64,000 nt of DNA from an uncultured Paracoccaceae bacterium. Lineage in GTDB: Bacteria; Pseudomonadota; Alphaproteobacteria; Rhodobacterales; Rhodobacteraceae. The stretch lies in contig CATOSU010000012.1 of assembly GCA_951812615.1 (NCBI GenBank), positions 45,336 through 109,335 of the forward strand, given 5' to 3'. This document shows positions 7,892 to 15,837 of the stretch, piece by piece. The notes under the pieces are model-generated. The model had not been told where the DNA came from, did no database searches, and worked only from the letters and a program-made list of their open reading frames with translations. The position numbers were made by a program, and so were the translations under genes. How positions within the stretch are numbered: position 1 is the stretch's first letter; every line of letters starts with the position of its first letter.

Positions 7892-8227
7892 ATGACGACG
7901 AACTGCATCAAATTCGAAGGCTCCGAAGTCGAGTCCGCCAGGGGCACTGTCTCGATTTCCACCCTGACGTTCGACATCGACATCACGGTCGAACCGGTCG
8001 CAAGCGATAATCCGATGGCCCCTACGCACCGCGTGCTCGGCCGTTCGCCACGTGGCCGTTTGGTCGAATGCGGCGGCTTTTGGAAGAAGCAGAACCGTGA
8101 CACCGGTGCTGACGACGTCACGCTGACGATCCGAGACTTTGGCTTCAACGGCAACCTTGGAAAGGCTGCGTATCAGAAGGATGACACACTTCAGTCGGTG
8201 ATCCCCTGGGGTCCGAAGGAAGTCTGA
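7892..8227 (+). CDS. DUF736 family protein
   Basis: 111 aa. A DUF736 protein, typical of alphaproteobacterial conjugative or repABC plasmids; function unknown. The start has a good ribosome binding site (AAAGGAG, 7 nt upstream). The C-terminal part (LTIRDFGFNGNLGKAA, WGPKEV) carries the recognisable signature. It sits immediately upstream of the first parS site and the repABC operon. Confidence 0.75.
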   Translation: MTTNCIKFEGSEVESARGTVSISTLTFDIDITVEPVASDNPMAPTHRVLGRSPRGRLVECGGFWKKQNRDTGADDVTLTIRDFGFNGNLGKAAYQKDDTLQSVIPWGPKEV

Positions 8228-8264
8228 GAAGACTTTCCGGCCGGGCAATCTGCCTCGCCGGAGG

Positions 8265-8280
8265 GTTTACAGCTGTAAAC
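8265..8280. other. parS: parS centromere site 1 (GTTTACAGCTGTAAAC)
   Basis: Perfect 16-bp palindrome upstream of repA. The same sequence recurs inside repB and, with one mismatch, at the end of repB. RepB (ParB-like) binding sites in repABC plasmids are 16-bp palindromes of this type. Confidence 0.85.
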
Positions 8281-8304
8281 TGGCATGGTTTGATGGGTGG
8301 TGCA

Positions 8305-8380
8305 TTTAGTCTAATTCCGCCCAGTTAGACACTAAATAGGCGAAAAATCTTGACTTAAGTGGGTGAATCACACCTTTTAT
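8305..8380 (+). promoter_or_regulatory. repABC promoter/operator region
   Basis: An imperfect inverted repeat (TTTAGTCTAA at 8305-8314 and TTAGACACTAAA at 8325-8336) precedes a candidate promoter with -35 TTGACT (8350-8355) and -10 TTTTAT (8375-8380), 19-bp spacing. RepA of repABC plasmids represses its own operon, and the repeat is a plausible RepA operator. A start near 8387 would support translation from 8429, not from the GTG at 8363. Confidence 0.45.
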
Positions 8381-8428
8381 CCCCAAGTGGCGCGAAAAAA
8401 GCCACATGTTCGAATTTGGGGCAACCAC

Positions 8429-9613
8429 ATGATTCCAGTGACACCACTTAATACCGAAAGGCCGTCAGCCCTCGCAACCGAAATTTCCGAAAGGCTGAAC
8501 GCGGCGATCCGAGAGCACCTTCTTGCGGCTTTCGCACCAGACAACACAAAGTCACTGCGTGCCTTTGCTGCTCCAGAGGTCGCCGAGTTGCTGGGTGTAT
8601 CTGGCCAATTCATGCGCAAAGTGCACGCCGAAGGAACGGTTCCCGAGCCAAGCGACATCCGCGCCGGCCGCCGGTATTACTCCGCCCAGGAGATTTGGAA
8701 TGCGCGAGAGATCCTTGAGCGCTCGTCTCGCACGAAAGGGAGATACGTGCCCCGCCGTTCCCCTGAAGAGAAGCTCCAGGTCTGGCAGTTGATGAACTTC
8801 AAGGGGGGCAGCAGCAAAAGTATAACGACCATTCACCTTGCCCACTATTTTGCGCTACGTGGCTACAGGGTGCTCGCTGTGGACCTCGACCCGCAAGGCT
8901 CGCTTACATCGATGTGTGGGATTAGCCCGGAGATCGAGTTTGATGGGCTGACGATTTACGACGCGATCCGGTACGATGATCCGGTCGAGATGGTTGAGGT
9001 CGTGCAGCCGACCTATTTTCCCGGCCTGTCAATCGCTCCGTCGCGGTTGATCCTCTCCGAGTTTGAAACGGAATCCGCGGTTCATTCGAACCCGAATCAG
9101 CCGTTTTTCACACGCATTCGGAACGCGCTTGTCCAGGTGGAAAATGATTTTGACTTGGTTCTTGTGGATAGTCCGCCGCAGCTCGGATTCCTGACAATCG
9201 CAGGGATGGCAGCGGCGAGTTCGCTGCTCGTGCCGCTCACGCCGTCCATGCTGGATGTGTCGTCCACGGCCCAGTTTCTCGAACTCGCGGGTGCGTATAT
9301 GGGGGTGATTGAAGACGCCGGCGCGACGCTGCAATACGATCATTTCAAGTTTTTGGTCACCCGCGACGAGCCAACCGATGTGCCTTCGCAGCAGCTCACT
9401 TCGTTCATGCGCGCCTTGTTTCAAGATCGGGTCATGTCGGCGACTGCGCTGAAGAGCACAGCAATCAGCGACGCTACGATGCTCAAGCAGTCGATCTATG
9501 AAGTTGTTCGTTCTGAGATGACGCGAGCGACTTATGATCGCGCCAAGGGCTCCATGGACGCGGTTGGAGAAGAAGTCGAGCAGATGATCCAGCAAGCGTG
9601 GGGACGTTCATAA
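8429..9613 (+). CDS. repA: RepA, ParA-family partition ATPase
   Basis: 394 aa from ATG at 8429. The N-terminal 110 residues carry a MerR-like winged HTH (FAAPEVAELLGVSGQFMRKV). The ParA ATPase core follows, with a Walker A region NFKGGSSKSITTIHLAHY, the LAVDLDPQGSLT segment and DLVLVDSPPQLGF. The Walker A has SSKS where most ParA proteins have xGK(S/T). RepA drives segregation with RepB and represses the operon. The GTG at 8363 is in frame, but lies upstream of the predicted transcript start. The stop overlaps repB (TAATG). Confidence 0.93.
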   Translation: MIPVTPLNTERPSALATEISERLNAAIREHLLAAFAPDNTKSLRAFAAPEVAELLGVSGQFMRKVHAEGTVPEPSDIRAGRRYYSAQEIWNAREILERSSRTKGRYVPRRSPEEKLQVWQLMNFKGGSSKSITTIHLAHYFALRGYRVLAVDLDPQGSLTSMCGISPEIEFDGLTIYDAIRYDDPVEMVEVVQPTYFPGLSIAPSRLILSEFETESAVHSNPNQPFFTRIRNALVQVENDFDLVLVDSPPQLGFLTIAGMAAASSLLVPLTPSMLDVSSTAQFLELAGAYMGVIEDAGATLQYDHFKFLVTRDEPTDVPSQQLTSFMRALFQDRVMSATALKSTAISDATMLKQSIYEVVRSEMTRATYDRAKGSMDAVGEEVEQMIQQAWGRS

Positions 9614-10581
9614 TGGCTAGGAAATCACTCCAAGACATGTCCGGTATTGCCAGCGCTATTGCGCGGTCTGGTGCAAAACCGGCGGAAAAGGCCGCGAAGA
9701 CAAGTGCACCTGCTCTCGGAGCGCTGCAGGGATCACTTGCTGCAATTCGTGAAATGGATCCGGACCTAATTGATGATTGGGGTCCAACGGACCGGCTCGA
9801 CGAGTTTACAGCTGTAAACTCCGACGATGACGGTACAGGGTTCGATGCTCTCAAGAACAGCATTCGGGACGGTGGACAACAAGTCCCAATCCTTGTTCGA
9901 AAGGCGAAATCCGAAGGGCGGTATGAAGCAATCTATGGTCGGCGGCGACTGAGAGCCTGTCGGGAACTTGGCATCAAGGTTCGCGCCAATGTCCAAGACA
10001 TCGATGACCGAACGGCTCTTCTTGCAAAAGGTTTGGAAAACGCGGCCCGCCGCAACCTTTCATTCTACGAAAAGGCGCGTTTTGCAGAAGCTATCCTGGA
10101 GGCCGGTCATGCCACTCCCACGGTGAGGCAGGTTTTGAGCCTGTCCGCCTCAGGTCTATCGCATTTGATGAAAGTGACCCAGAACGTGCCGGTAAAGGTA
10201 GGTGATCTTGTTGGGGCTGCGCCGAAATCTGGCAGACCCAAATGGACCGCTCTTGCGGAGCTCTTCATCTCCAAAAAGCTCACTGAGAAGGTTGCTCTGT
10301 CCGTTCTTAAAAACTGCGGTCAGGACGTGAGTTCCGACGACCGATTGGGCGTGCTGTTGAAAGAAGCCTCCAAACGAGGGGCGCGACAAGGCAACGTCAC
10401 CTCTGAAGTGACACCAGTCGAGGGCGTGACGATCAAGACAGGTCGCGGTTCGGTATCGATGTCAGTCAAGAAATCAGGTGCCAATGCGCAGTTTGCGGAA
10501 TGGCTCGACGACAACCTGGCTGAAATCATCAAGAGATCCTACGCCGAGTTTACAACTGTAAACCGGACGGATGAAAACTGA
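9613..10581 (+). CDS. repB: RepB, ParB-family centromere-binding protein
   Basis: 322 aa. The ParB/Spo0J N-terminal domain with GRRRLRACRELGIKVRANV (residues about 108-128) holds the GRRR CTP-binding motif; an HTH follows (VRQVLSLSASGLSHLMKV). RepB loads on parS and acts with RepA for segregation. Two parS palindromes lie within the gene, at 9804 and at its last codons (10548), so they constrain the protein as EFTAVN and EFTTVN. Starts one base inside the repA stop. Confidence 0.93.
   Translation: MARKSLQDMSGIASAIARSGAKPAEKAAKTSAPALGALQGSLAAIREMDPDLIDDWGPTDRLDEFTAVNSDDDGTGFDALKNSIRDGGQQVPILVRKAKSEGRYEAIYGRRRLRACRELGIKVRANVQDIDDRTALLAKGLENAARRNLSFYEKARFAEAILEAGHATPTVRQVLSLSASGLSHLMKVTQNVPVKVGDLVGAAPKSGRPKWTALAELFISKKLTEKVALSVLKNCGQDVSSDDRLGVLLKEASKRGARQGNVTSEVTPVEGVTIKTGRGSVSMSVKKSGANAQFAEWLDDNLAEIIKRSYAEFTTVNRTDEN
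9804..9819. other. parS: parS centromere site 2, within repB
   Basis: Perfect copy of GTTTACAGCTGTAAAC inside the repB coding sequence. Confidence 0.85.
10548..10563. other. parS: parS centromere site 3, at the 3' end of repB
   Basis: GTTTACAACTGTAAAC: one central mismatch to the consensus palindrome, six codons before the repB stop. Confidence 0.75.
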
Positions 10582-10611
10582 GGACGAGCAGAAAGGAGGA
10601 AGGCGAGCAAA

Positions 10612-10641
10612 GAAAAACCCTCGAAACCGGAGCTTCGAGGG
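10612..10641 (-). terminator. intrinsic terminator of the ctRNA
   Basis: Eight-bp stem (10618-10625 with 10634-10641) and, on the minus strand, a following TTTTTC tract (10612-10617). Confidence 0.75.
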
Positions 10642-10665
10642 CTGCTGCGCAAAGCGCAATTCTTA
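10612..10665 (-). ncRNA. antisense ctRNA (incA-type) between repB and repC
   Basis: The repB-repC gap holds a minus-strand intrinsic terminator: stem TTCGAGGG/CCCTCGAA with a run of T on the minus strand. A second hairpin (TGCG-CAAA-CGCA like, 10646-10658) lies just upstream of it. In repABC plasmids a small RNA transcribed against the repC leader in this gap controls RepC translation and incompatibility. The 5' end near 10665 is an estimate; AT-rich sequence at 10661-10685 could hold its promoter. Confidence 0.7.
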
Positions 10666-10756
10666 GATTAGATACCTAGAATCTAGCAGCCACCGAATCA
10701 CCACACAAGAGAAAACGCTTCTGAGCGAACGGGAATTCTTTGTCTGCTGGCAAAAA

Positions 10757-12118
10757 ATGACAAGATTCAACGATGCTCCGCATGGAGCGCCTGAGACAGG
10801 TATGCCTCAGAACGGTGGAGGTATGTCCAATATCGACCAGCCGTCGGGTTGGCGCAAAGCAACGGCAGGACTCGCCGTGGCCGAGCAACACGCACAGGCC
10901 GGCGAAAAGGCGGCCGTTCCCAAATCGCAGGCCTTCGTGGCCGTAAAGCGCGTAGGTGCCCACATCGGCCTCAAGGCCGGCGATATGCTTCTCCTCGACA
11001 CGCTCGGAGCGTTCACACAGGCCCAGGACTGGGAGGAGGGGCGCCGCCCGATCGTCTGGGCCTCCAACGCCTATCTGATGGAACAGACGGGCTTCTCGCT
11101 CTCTGCTCTGAAGCGCAATGCACGGCGCCTCGCGGAGATCGGCGTGATCGCCTTCAAGGACAGCCCAAATGGCAAGCGATGGGGCCACAGGGACACGGAT
11201 GGCGTCATCATCGAGGCCTACGGCTTCGATCTATCACCGCTCGCGGCACGTGCCGAAGAGTTCGCGCAGCTTCATGCCGAGTTGCAGGCTGAACGCGAGC
11301 TTTGTCAGCGCCTGAAGCGCCAGATCACGGTGGCACGGCGCATGATCCGCGCCCGGATCGAAGCGGGCCTCAGCGGCGCGCTGACAGGCCCTTGGACGCG
11401 TCTCGCGAGCCTGTTCGAGGATCTCCTGGCACGACTTCCGCGCCGAAACACGGCCTCTGAGACGCTTGAACACCTCCTGGCATGGTTCAGGGAACTCCAG
11501 GAGCATGTGGAAGCGACCTACCTCAAAGCAGTTCGAGCGGATGATGTTGTGGAAAACACCCCGGAAGCCACCGAACAAGTTACTAAGAAGACTCAAGAAA
11601 TGAACCCCAGGGAGGTCAATTCTGACCCTCATTTACTAATTACAAACCAACTTGATCCTGTAATCTGTAATTCCTCAGAAAAAGAGGAAGCGGCGGGCGT
11701 GGTGCCCAATGCGCCACCGGAGGAGCAAGTTGATAGGGAGTTGGAAGATTGGGTGGCTGAGACGCGGAAAAAACGCGGAGCGGCGCTTGATTTGCCGACT
11801 GTCATGCAGGCCTGTCCTGAATTCGCATCCTGGGCGCGCAATATGGGCGGGTATTTGAAAGATTGGGGCGATCTTCACCGGGTTGCGGGGCAGTTAAGGC
11901 CAATGATCGGCGTCTCAGAGCATGCCTGGAACCTCGCTCAAGACCGGCTTGGGACACAAATTGCGACCGCGGCGCTGGTTCTCACCTTCGACAAGCATTG
12001 CGCCGGCGAAGTGGCGTCTCCGGGTGGATATCTGCGCGGTATGGTTGAGAAGGCCGGGGCAGGGGAGCTGCATCTCGAGCGCAGTTTCTATGGCCGATTG
12101 AGCGGGCAGGCGGCCTGA
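10757..12118 (+). CDS. repC: RepC replication initiator
   Basis: 453 aa. The N-terminal half matches RepC: RRPIVWASNAYLMEQTGFSL, then LKRNARRLAEIGVIAFKDSP, NGKRWGHRD and EAYGFDLSPLAARAEEF, containing the winged-helix DNA-binding part. A coiled region follows and then the C-terminal RepC domain (about 330-450). RepC initiates replication within its own gene. Starts at 10757, 10802 or 10823 are possible; none has an ideal ribosome binding site, as expected for a gene whose leader is controlled by an antisense RNA. Confidence 0.92.
   Translation: MTRFNDAPHGAPETGMPQNGGGMSNIDQPSGWRKATAGLAVAEQHAQAGEKAAVPKSQAFVAVKRVGAHIGLKAGDMLLLDTLGAFTQAQDWEEGRRPIVWASNAYLMEQTGFSLSALKRNARRLAEIGVIAFKDSPNGKRWGHRDTDGVIIEAYGFDLSPLAARAEEFAQLHAELQAERELCQRLKRQITVARRMIRARIEAGLSGALTGPWTRLASLFEDLLARLPRRNTASETLEHLLAWFRELQEHVEATYLKAVRADDVVENTPEATEQVTKKTQEMNPREVNSDPHLLITNQLDPVICNSSEKEEAAGVVPNAPPEEQVDRELEDWVAETRKKRGAALDLPTVMQACPEFASWARNMGGYLKDWGDLHRVAGQLRPMIGVSEHAWNLAQDRLGTQIATAALVLTFDKHCAGEVASPGGYLRGMVEKAGAGELHLERSFYGRLSGQAA
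11565..11695 (+). other. candidate oriV: AT-rich segment inside repC
   Basis: This stretch is clearly richer in A and T than the rest of repC (for example CATTTACTAATTACAAACC followed by a GTAATCTGTAATTCC segment). The origin of repABC plasmids maps to an AT-rich region in the middle of repC, so this is the most likely unwinding site. It codes for a low-complexity linker between the two RepC domains. Confidence 0.5.
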
Positions 12119-12140
12119 GGATGTTGATCTAGCATATGCG

Positions 12141-12157
12141 TTGGCATATATTGCCAA
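12141..12157 (+). promoter_or_regulatory. palindrome upstream of parDE (TTGGCATATATTGCCAA)
   Basis: Inverted repeat TTGGCA-TATAT-TGCCAA, ending 16 bp before the ATG and covering a TATATT that may be the -10 box. Placement fits an autoregulatory ParD operator. Confidence 0.5.
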
Positions 12158-12173
12158 TGAGGAGATTTGTATC

Positions 12174-12755
12174 ATGGTGACACGTAACGTTGTTCTGACA
12201 GACACCCAGGACGAGCTGGTTCAGGCGCTGGTCGCCACTGGTCGGTATCAGAATGTGAGCGAGGCTATGCGGGCGGGCTTGCGACTGCTTGAACAGGAAG
12301 AGGCGCAGCTGGCCGGCATTCGGGCGGGTCTGCTTGACGGTCTTCGGCAGGCGGAACGTGGTGATCTGGCCGAAGGCAGCGGAACGGATGCAGTGCGTCG
12401 GGCTTTTGCGAGGGCGCGGGTAACAATCATGAGCCGGTCCTTTCGGCTGACGCGCCGCGCGGAAGGCAGCCTGGTCGAGATCGCCCGCTGGACCATCGAG
12501 ACTTTTGGACCTCTCCAGGCCGAGCTTTACGAGTCCGAGCTTCTTGAGCGGTGCAACGCGCTCGCGAAAGGCCGGGCGCACAGCCGGAGCTGTTCGATCC
12601 TGGTCGATGGGGTTGAAGATCTGCGCTATCTCAGGGCAGGGGAGCATTTCCTGGTGTTTCTGGACCGGCCGGAAGAGGTCATCATCGTCGACATCCTGCA
12701 TTCACGTAGTGACCTTCCACGCCACATCGCGGCACTGACGGCGCTGAAAGGGTAG
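12174..12755 (+). CDS. parDE: ParD-ParE fused toxin-antitoxin protein
   Basis: One 193-aa frame containing both partners. Residues 1-83 are a ParD antitoxin (ribbon-helix-helix, MVTRNVVLTDTQDELVQALV, TGRYQNVSEAMRAGLRLLEQ). Residues 86-193 are a complete ParE toxin beginning at an internal ATG (12429; MSRSFRLTRRAEGSLVEIAR) and ending with the IIVDILHSRSDLPRHI segment. A TAA lies in the +1 frame at 12421, directly before that ATG, so a one-base change in the GGG at 12418-12420 would separate the genes. Either a natural fusion or a frameshift. ParE targets gyrase in characterised systems. Confidence 0.8.
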   Translation: MVTRNVVLTDTQDELVQALVATGRYQNVSEAMRAGLRLLEQEEAQLAGIRAGLLDGLRQAERGDLAEGSGTDAVRRAFARARVTIMSRSFRLTRRAEGSLVEIARWTIETFGPLQAELYESELLERCNALAKGRAHSRSCSILVDGVEDLRYLRAGEHFLVFLDRPEEVIIVDILHSRSDLPRHIAALTALKG

Positions 12756-12769
12756 CGGGCTGACTGGGA

Positions 12770-13888
12770 TTACAGCCCCGCGGCTTTGGTCAGGTTCACC
12801 CGGAACCGGTCCCGTCTGCGCTGATAGCGTCGGGTCATCTCGGCCGAGGCATGGCCAAGTTGCTTCTGGACGTAGCGCTCATCGACTTCCGCACTGCTGG
12901 CGAGACCGGCGCGCAATGAGTGGCCTGAGAACAGCGCGACACGGTCTTTTTCAGGCAGCTCGGCACGGATACCGCTCTTGAGCACGGTTTGCTTGATCAG
13001 CCGCGCGACATGCTTGTCGCTGAGCCGGGCGTCCAACGCACGTTTTCCGTCGCGCGAGGTGCGCACGAAGACTGGCCCGAAATCGATCTTCGCGAAGTGT
13101 AGCCATTGTTCCAGCGCGTGGACCGGACAGGTCTGGTCCGAGGATCCGCGCCCGATCTCGACCTCGCGCCAACCTGTCTTGGCGTTCAGCGTGAGTACGG
13201 CGCCATCGTCGAGGATTTCGATCCATCCTCCAGAGTCTGGCGTATCGTCTTTCCCATGATCGAGGCTGATGATTTCCGAGCGCCGAAGGCCTCCGGCGTA
13301 GCCGATCAGCAGGACGGCGCGATCCCTCAACCCCCGAAGGTCGTAGGGCAGGGTGGCTACCATTGCGAGGATGTCCTCTGGCAGGATCGCCTCTTTCTGC
13401 ACCGGCGGTCTCGCATGCTTGCGCTTGATCCCGGCCAGCACGGTCGCGATGTGCCTGTTTTTGCGATCGAGCGTGAAGCCCCGCTGCGCGAAGTTCCAAG
13501 CCAAACCTGAGAGCCTTCTATCAATTGTCGATACAGACAGGGCAGGGGATCCGTTTGTCGGTGCGGCCAGGTCGGTCAGGTACAGACCGATCATCTCCGG
13601 AGACTGGGGCAGGGGCTCAGCACCTTTCAAGCGACACCATCGCGCAAAGTGCTTCCAGTCGGCGGCGTAGGCCTTGTTGGTGTTCTCGGCCGTCGAGGCC
13701 TTTGCATAGTCGCGGGCTGTGTCGACCAACCGATCGAGCGTGCCGGAGCCTGCGACATGGGTGGGCAAGGCGATCCCATCGCCACTTGCAGACTCTCTCT
13801 CGTCGCGCTCGTCATCGTTCGTCGCATCCATGGGCGCTGAGCTCGATTTCTCGGCTTCCTGGGGCTGGTTTTTAGGTGTTTCGCTCAT
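12770..13888 (-). CDS. tyrosine recombinase / integrase
   Basis: 372 aa. A long polar N-terminus is followed by a SAM-like core-binding domain (about 60-160) and the catalytic domain. It has the expected nucleophile set: Arg in GYAGGLRRSEIIS, His-x-x-Arg in FSGHSLRAG, His in KQLGHASAEMTRRY, and the tyrosine nucleophile in that last segment. It lies downstream of repABC, transcribed towards it. Probably a plasmid resolvase (dimer resolution) or an island integrase. A diverged N-terminal copy occurs at 5429-5528. Confidence 0.88.
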   Translation of the reverse strand: MSETPKNQPQEAEKSSSAPMDATNDDERDERESASGDGIALPTHVAGSGTLDRLVDTARDYAKASTAENTNKAYAADWKHFARWCRLKGAEPLPQSPEMIGLYLTDLAAPTNGSPALSVSTIDRRLSGLAWNFAQRGFTLDRKNRHIATVLAGIKRKHARPPVQKEAILPEDILAMVATLPYDLRGLRDRAVLLIGYAGGLRRSEIISLDHGKDDTPDSGGWIEILDDGAVLTLNAKTGWREVEIGRGSSDQTCPVHALEQWLHFAKIDFGPVFVRTSRDGKRALDARLSDKHVARLIKQTVLKSGIRAELPEKDRVALFSGHSLRAGLASSAEVDERYVQKQLGHASAEMTRRYQRRRDRFRVNLTKAAGL

Positions 13889-13910
13889 GTTTCCGAGCCT
13901 ATCCCAATTG

Positions 13911-13937
13911 TGTCCGATAATGCAAACTTATTGGACA
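13911..13937. promoter_or_regulatory. inverted repeat upstream of the integrase gene
   Basis: TGTCCGATAA (13911-13920) and TTATTGGACA (13928-13937) are inverted repeats with one mismatch and a 7-bp spacer, 23 bp before the integrase start. This arrangement suits a core recombination site (two recombinase arms around a 7-bp crossover) as well as an operator. Confidence 0.5.
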
Positions 13938-14014
13938 TAATCCCAGTCCGCAAGCCGGGGCGGTTTCATTAAAAAATTGTAGCTCAAAGCGCCGCGTTGC
14001 GGTAGTCTTGTGGC

Positions 14015-14875
14015 ATGACGTACGCGCCACACAGCTTTGACGAGGCCGCCGCGACCCTACCCCGGATGCCGTCCTGGCTCACCCGGCCACGCCCAGAAAC
14101 CCTTGAAGATGTGGCGCTTTTGTCAGGGGCGATGCTCACCCACCTGGACCTTGTGGTGCACCATGGCGCCCTTCCCTCTCCCCTGTTTCGCGACCGGCTG
14201 TCGGTCTTGTCGGCCGAGGCCTGCTCGAAGCTTGCCGGCCGGCCGGAACGCGCTGCGGACCTTCGCGACGAAGTGCACCTGGCCCGACCCGGCGACACAT
14301 TGGGACCAGGCGGGGCGGTGCTGGCCGCTTGGCGCAAACACGCGCGGGCCCCGTTGAAAGGATCGGTGCGAGGCGGGCAATCGCCCCTGGCTGCCGCGGC
14401 GGTGGCACTTCAGACCGCGCTGGAGACGGACCCGGGCAACGAGTCCGCAGCCCTGATGGCCGCCGATACCGCCCTGGCCCAATCATTGGGCTGGTCGCAC
14501 ATGCTTCCGGTGCTGGCGCTCGGAGTTCAGCGCCGGGAATTGCGGCACCGCGACCGGGACCTGAGGCTGGCCTGTGCCAGGGCCGTGGTGTCAGCTGGTC
14601 AGATCGTTGCGCCTCTGGCGCAGGACCTGGCCCGGCGCGCCGGACGGATGTTGACGGTGGCGCCGAAACTGCGCGCCAAGGGGGCAGGGGCTGCGGTATC
14701 TTTGTTCCTGAGCACCGATGCCCTCTCCCCCACTGTCGCCCTCTCCCCCATCGTGAACGGCAGCACAACGCGGATGAGCGACCGAGCGGCGCGGCGCTTG
14801 TGCGATCGGTTGGTGGGCTTGGGTTTGGTGCGCGAGCTGACCGGGCGCGACACGTTCCGGCTCTACGGTCTCTAG
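14015..14875 (+). CDS. DUF1403 family protein
   Basis: 286 aa, starting MTYAPHSFDEAAATLPRMPS, with the recognisable LEDVALLSGAMLTHLDLVVH segment, an Ala-rich helical middle (AADTALAQSLGWSHMLPVLA) and a basic C-terminus with a possible winged-helix end (RRLCDRLVGLGLVRELTGRD). The family is frequent in Rhodobacteraceae plasmids and is usually followed by a ScpB-like gene, as here (stop and next ATG two bases apart). Function unknown; the partner suggests a chromosome or plasmid maintenance role. Confidence 0.75.
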   Translation: MTYAPHSFDEAAATLPRMPSWLTRPRPETLEDVALLSGAMLTHLDLVVHHGALPSPLFRDRLSVLSAEACSKLAGRPERAADLRDEVHLARPGDTLGPGGAVLAAWRKHARAPLKGSVRGGQSPLAAAAVALQTALETDPGNESAALMAADTALAQSLGWSHMLPVLALGVQRRELRHRDRDLRLACARAVVSAGQIVAPLAQDLARRAGRMLTVAPKLRAKGAGAAVSLFLSTDALSPTVALSPIVNGSTTRMSDRAARRLCDRLVGLGLVRELTGRDTFRLYGL

Positions 14876-14877
14876 AA

Positions 14878-15480
14878 ATGCCGAAGGATCGTCCAGACAC
14901 CGCGTTTGATCGCGAATTGGCCGACCTGCCCCAGGCCCTGCGCTGGCGGACATGGATGCGCCGGATCGAGGCGGTGCTGTTTGCCTCGGCCAGGCCGGTG
15001 CCGCGGGATGCTCTTGCGCGGGTGGTCGGGCAGGGGGCCTCGGTGGATCTGCTGATCGAGGATCTGAAGGCGGATCTGGCCGACCGGCCCTATGATGTCG
15101 TGCCGGTTGCCGATGGGTGGAGCCTGCGCACCCGGCCCGCCTATGGTCCCGTCATCCGCGCCGCAGCAGATGTGTCCGACCAGGTGCTCGACCTCAAGGA
15201 ATTTGAAATCGCCGTCCTTTCGGCCATTGCCTATCACCAGCCGGTCACGCGGGACGGGTTGAAAGAGATCTTCGGGCGGGAGATCAGCCGCGATCTGATC
15301 GGGCGGCTGCATGCCCAGGGCCTGATCGCGACCGGCCCGCGCAGTCCGCGCCGGGGCGCGCCTTACACCTATGTGACCACTGAGACGTTCCTGTCGGTCT
15401 TTGGCCTGGCATCCTTGCGCGACCTGCCGGACCAAGACGCGCTGCAGGATGCCGGGCTGGCCGGATCGGAGGCAGTGTGA
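14878..15480 (+). CDS. ScpB-like (SMC-Scp complex) protein
   Basis: 200 aa. Contains two winged-helix units typical of ScpB: MRRIEAVLFASARPVPRDAL near residue 28 and LKEFEIAVLSAIAYHQPVTR near residue 110, followed by GLIATGPRSPRRGAPYTYVT and TFLSVFGLASLRDLP. ScpB is a kleisin-interacting subunit of the SMC condensin. No scpA or smc is nearby, so this plasmid version probably acts alone or with DUF1403. Its end overlaps the WGR gene by 4 nt. Confidence 0.85.
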   Translation: MPKDRPDTAFDRELADLPQALRWRTWMRRIEAVLFASARPVPRDALARVVGQGASVDLLIEDLKADLADRPYDVVPVADGWSLRTRPAYGPVIRAAADVSDQVLDLKEFEIAVLSAIAYHQPVTRDGLKEIFGREISRDLIGRLHAQGLIATGPRSPRRGAPYTYVTTETFLSVFGLASLRDLPDQDALQDAGLAGSEAV

Positions 15481-15764
15481 GCGCGCCAGCCATGGATATC
15501 CGCCTGGAAAAGATCGTACCCGCCAGGCGCCAGCGGCGGTACTACACGCTTGCCCTTGTGCAGACCCTGTTCGGGGAATGGTGCCTGGTCCGGAAATGGG
15601 GTCGGATCGGCGCCGCGGGCGGGCAGACACGCACCGAGTTTCCGGGGTCATTCGACGCGGCGCAAGCTGCATACACCGCGCTCAAAACCGCCAAATGCCG
15701 CCGTGGCTATGCCCCGATCCCGGTGCAGCTGGAGTTGTTTCCGAAGGATGCAGGAGCGCAATGA
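15477..15764 (+). CDS. WGR domain protein
   Basis: 95 aa from a GTG overlapping the scpB stop (GTGA). It consists mainly of one WGR domain, with the signature RKWGRIGAAGGQTRTEFPGS and conserved YYTLALVQTLFGEWCLVRKW. WGR domains bind nucleic acids, best known in PARPs and in the polyA polymerase regulator MolR. Third gene of the DUF1403-ScpB-WGR operon. A short decayed relative lies at 29660-29727. Confidence 0.85.
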   Translation: MSAPAMDIRLEKIVPARRQRRYYTLALVQTLFGEWCLVRKWGRIGAAGGQTRTEFPGSFDAAQAAYTALKTAKCRRGYAPIPVQLELFPKDAGAQ

Positions 15765-15837
15765 CGGAGAAATTTGCTGACATGTGTCATTTGTGTTAGC
15801 ATGTACACATATGAACACCGATGCAAAGGACCGCGTT

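Noticed and set aside
14329..14877. extension of the ScpB-like frame upstream into DUF1403
   Set aside because: The extra 183 residues are low-complexity read-through of the preceding gene in another frame; the ATG at 14878 fits the family start.
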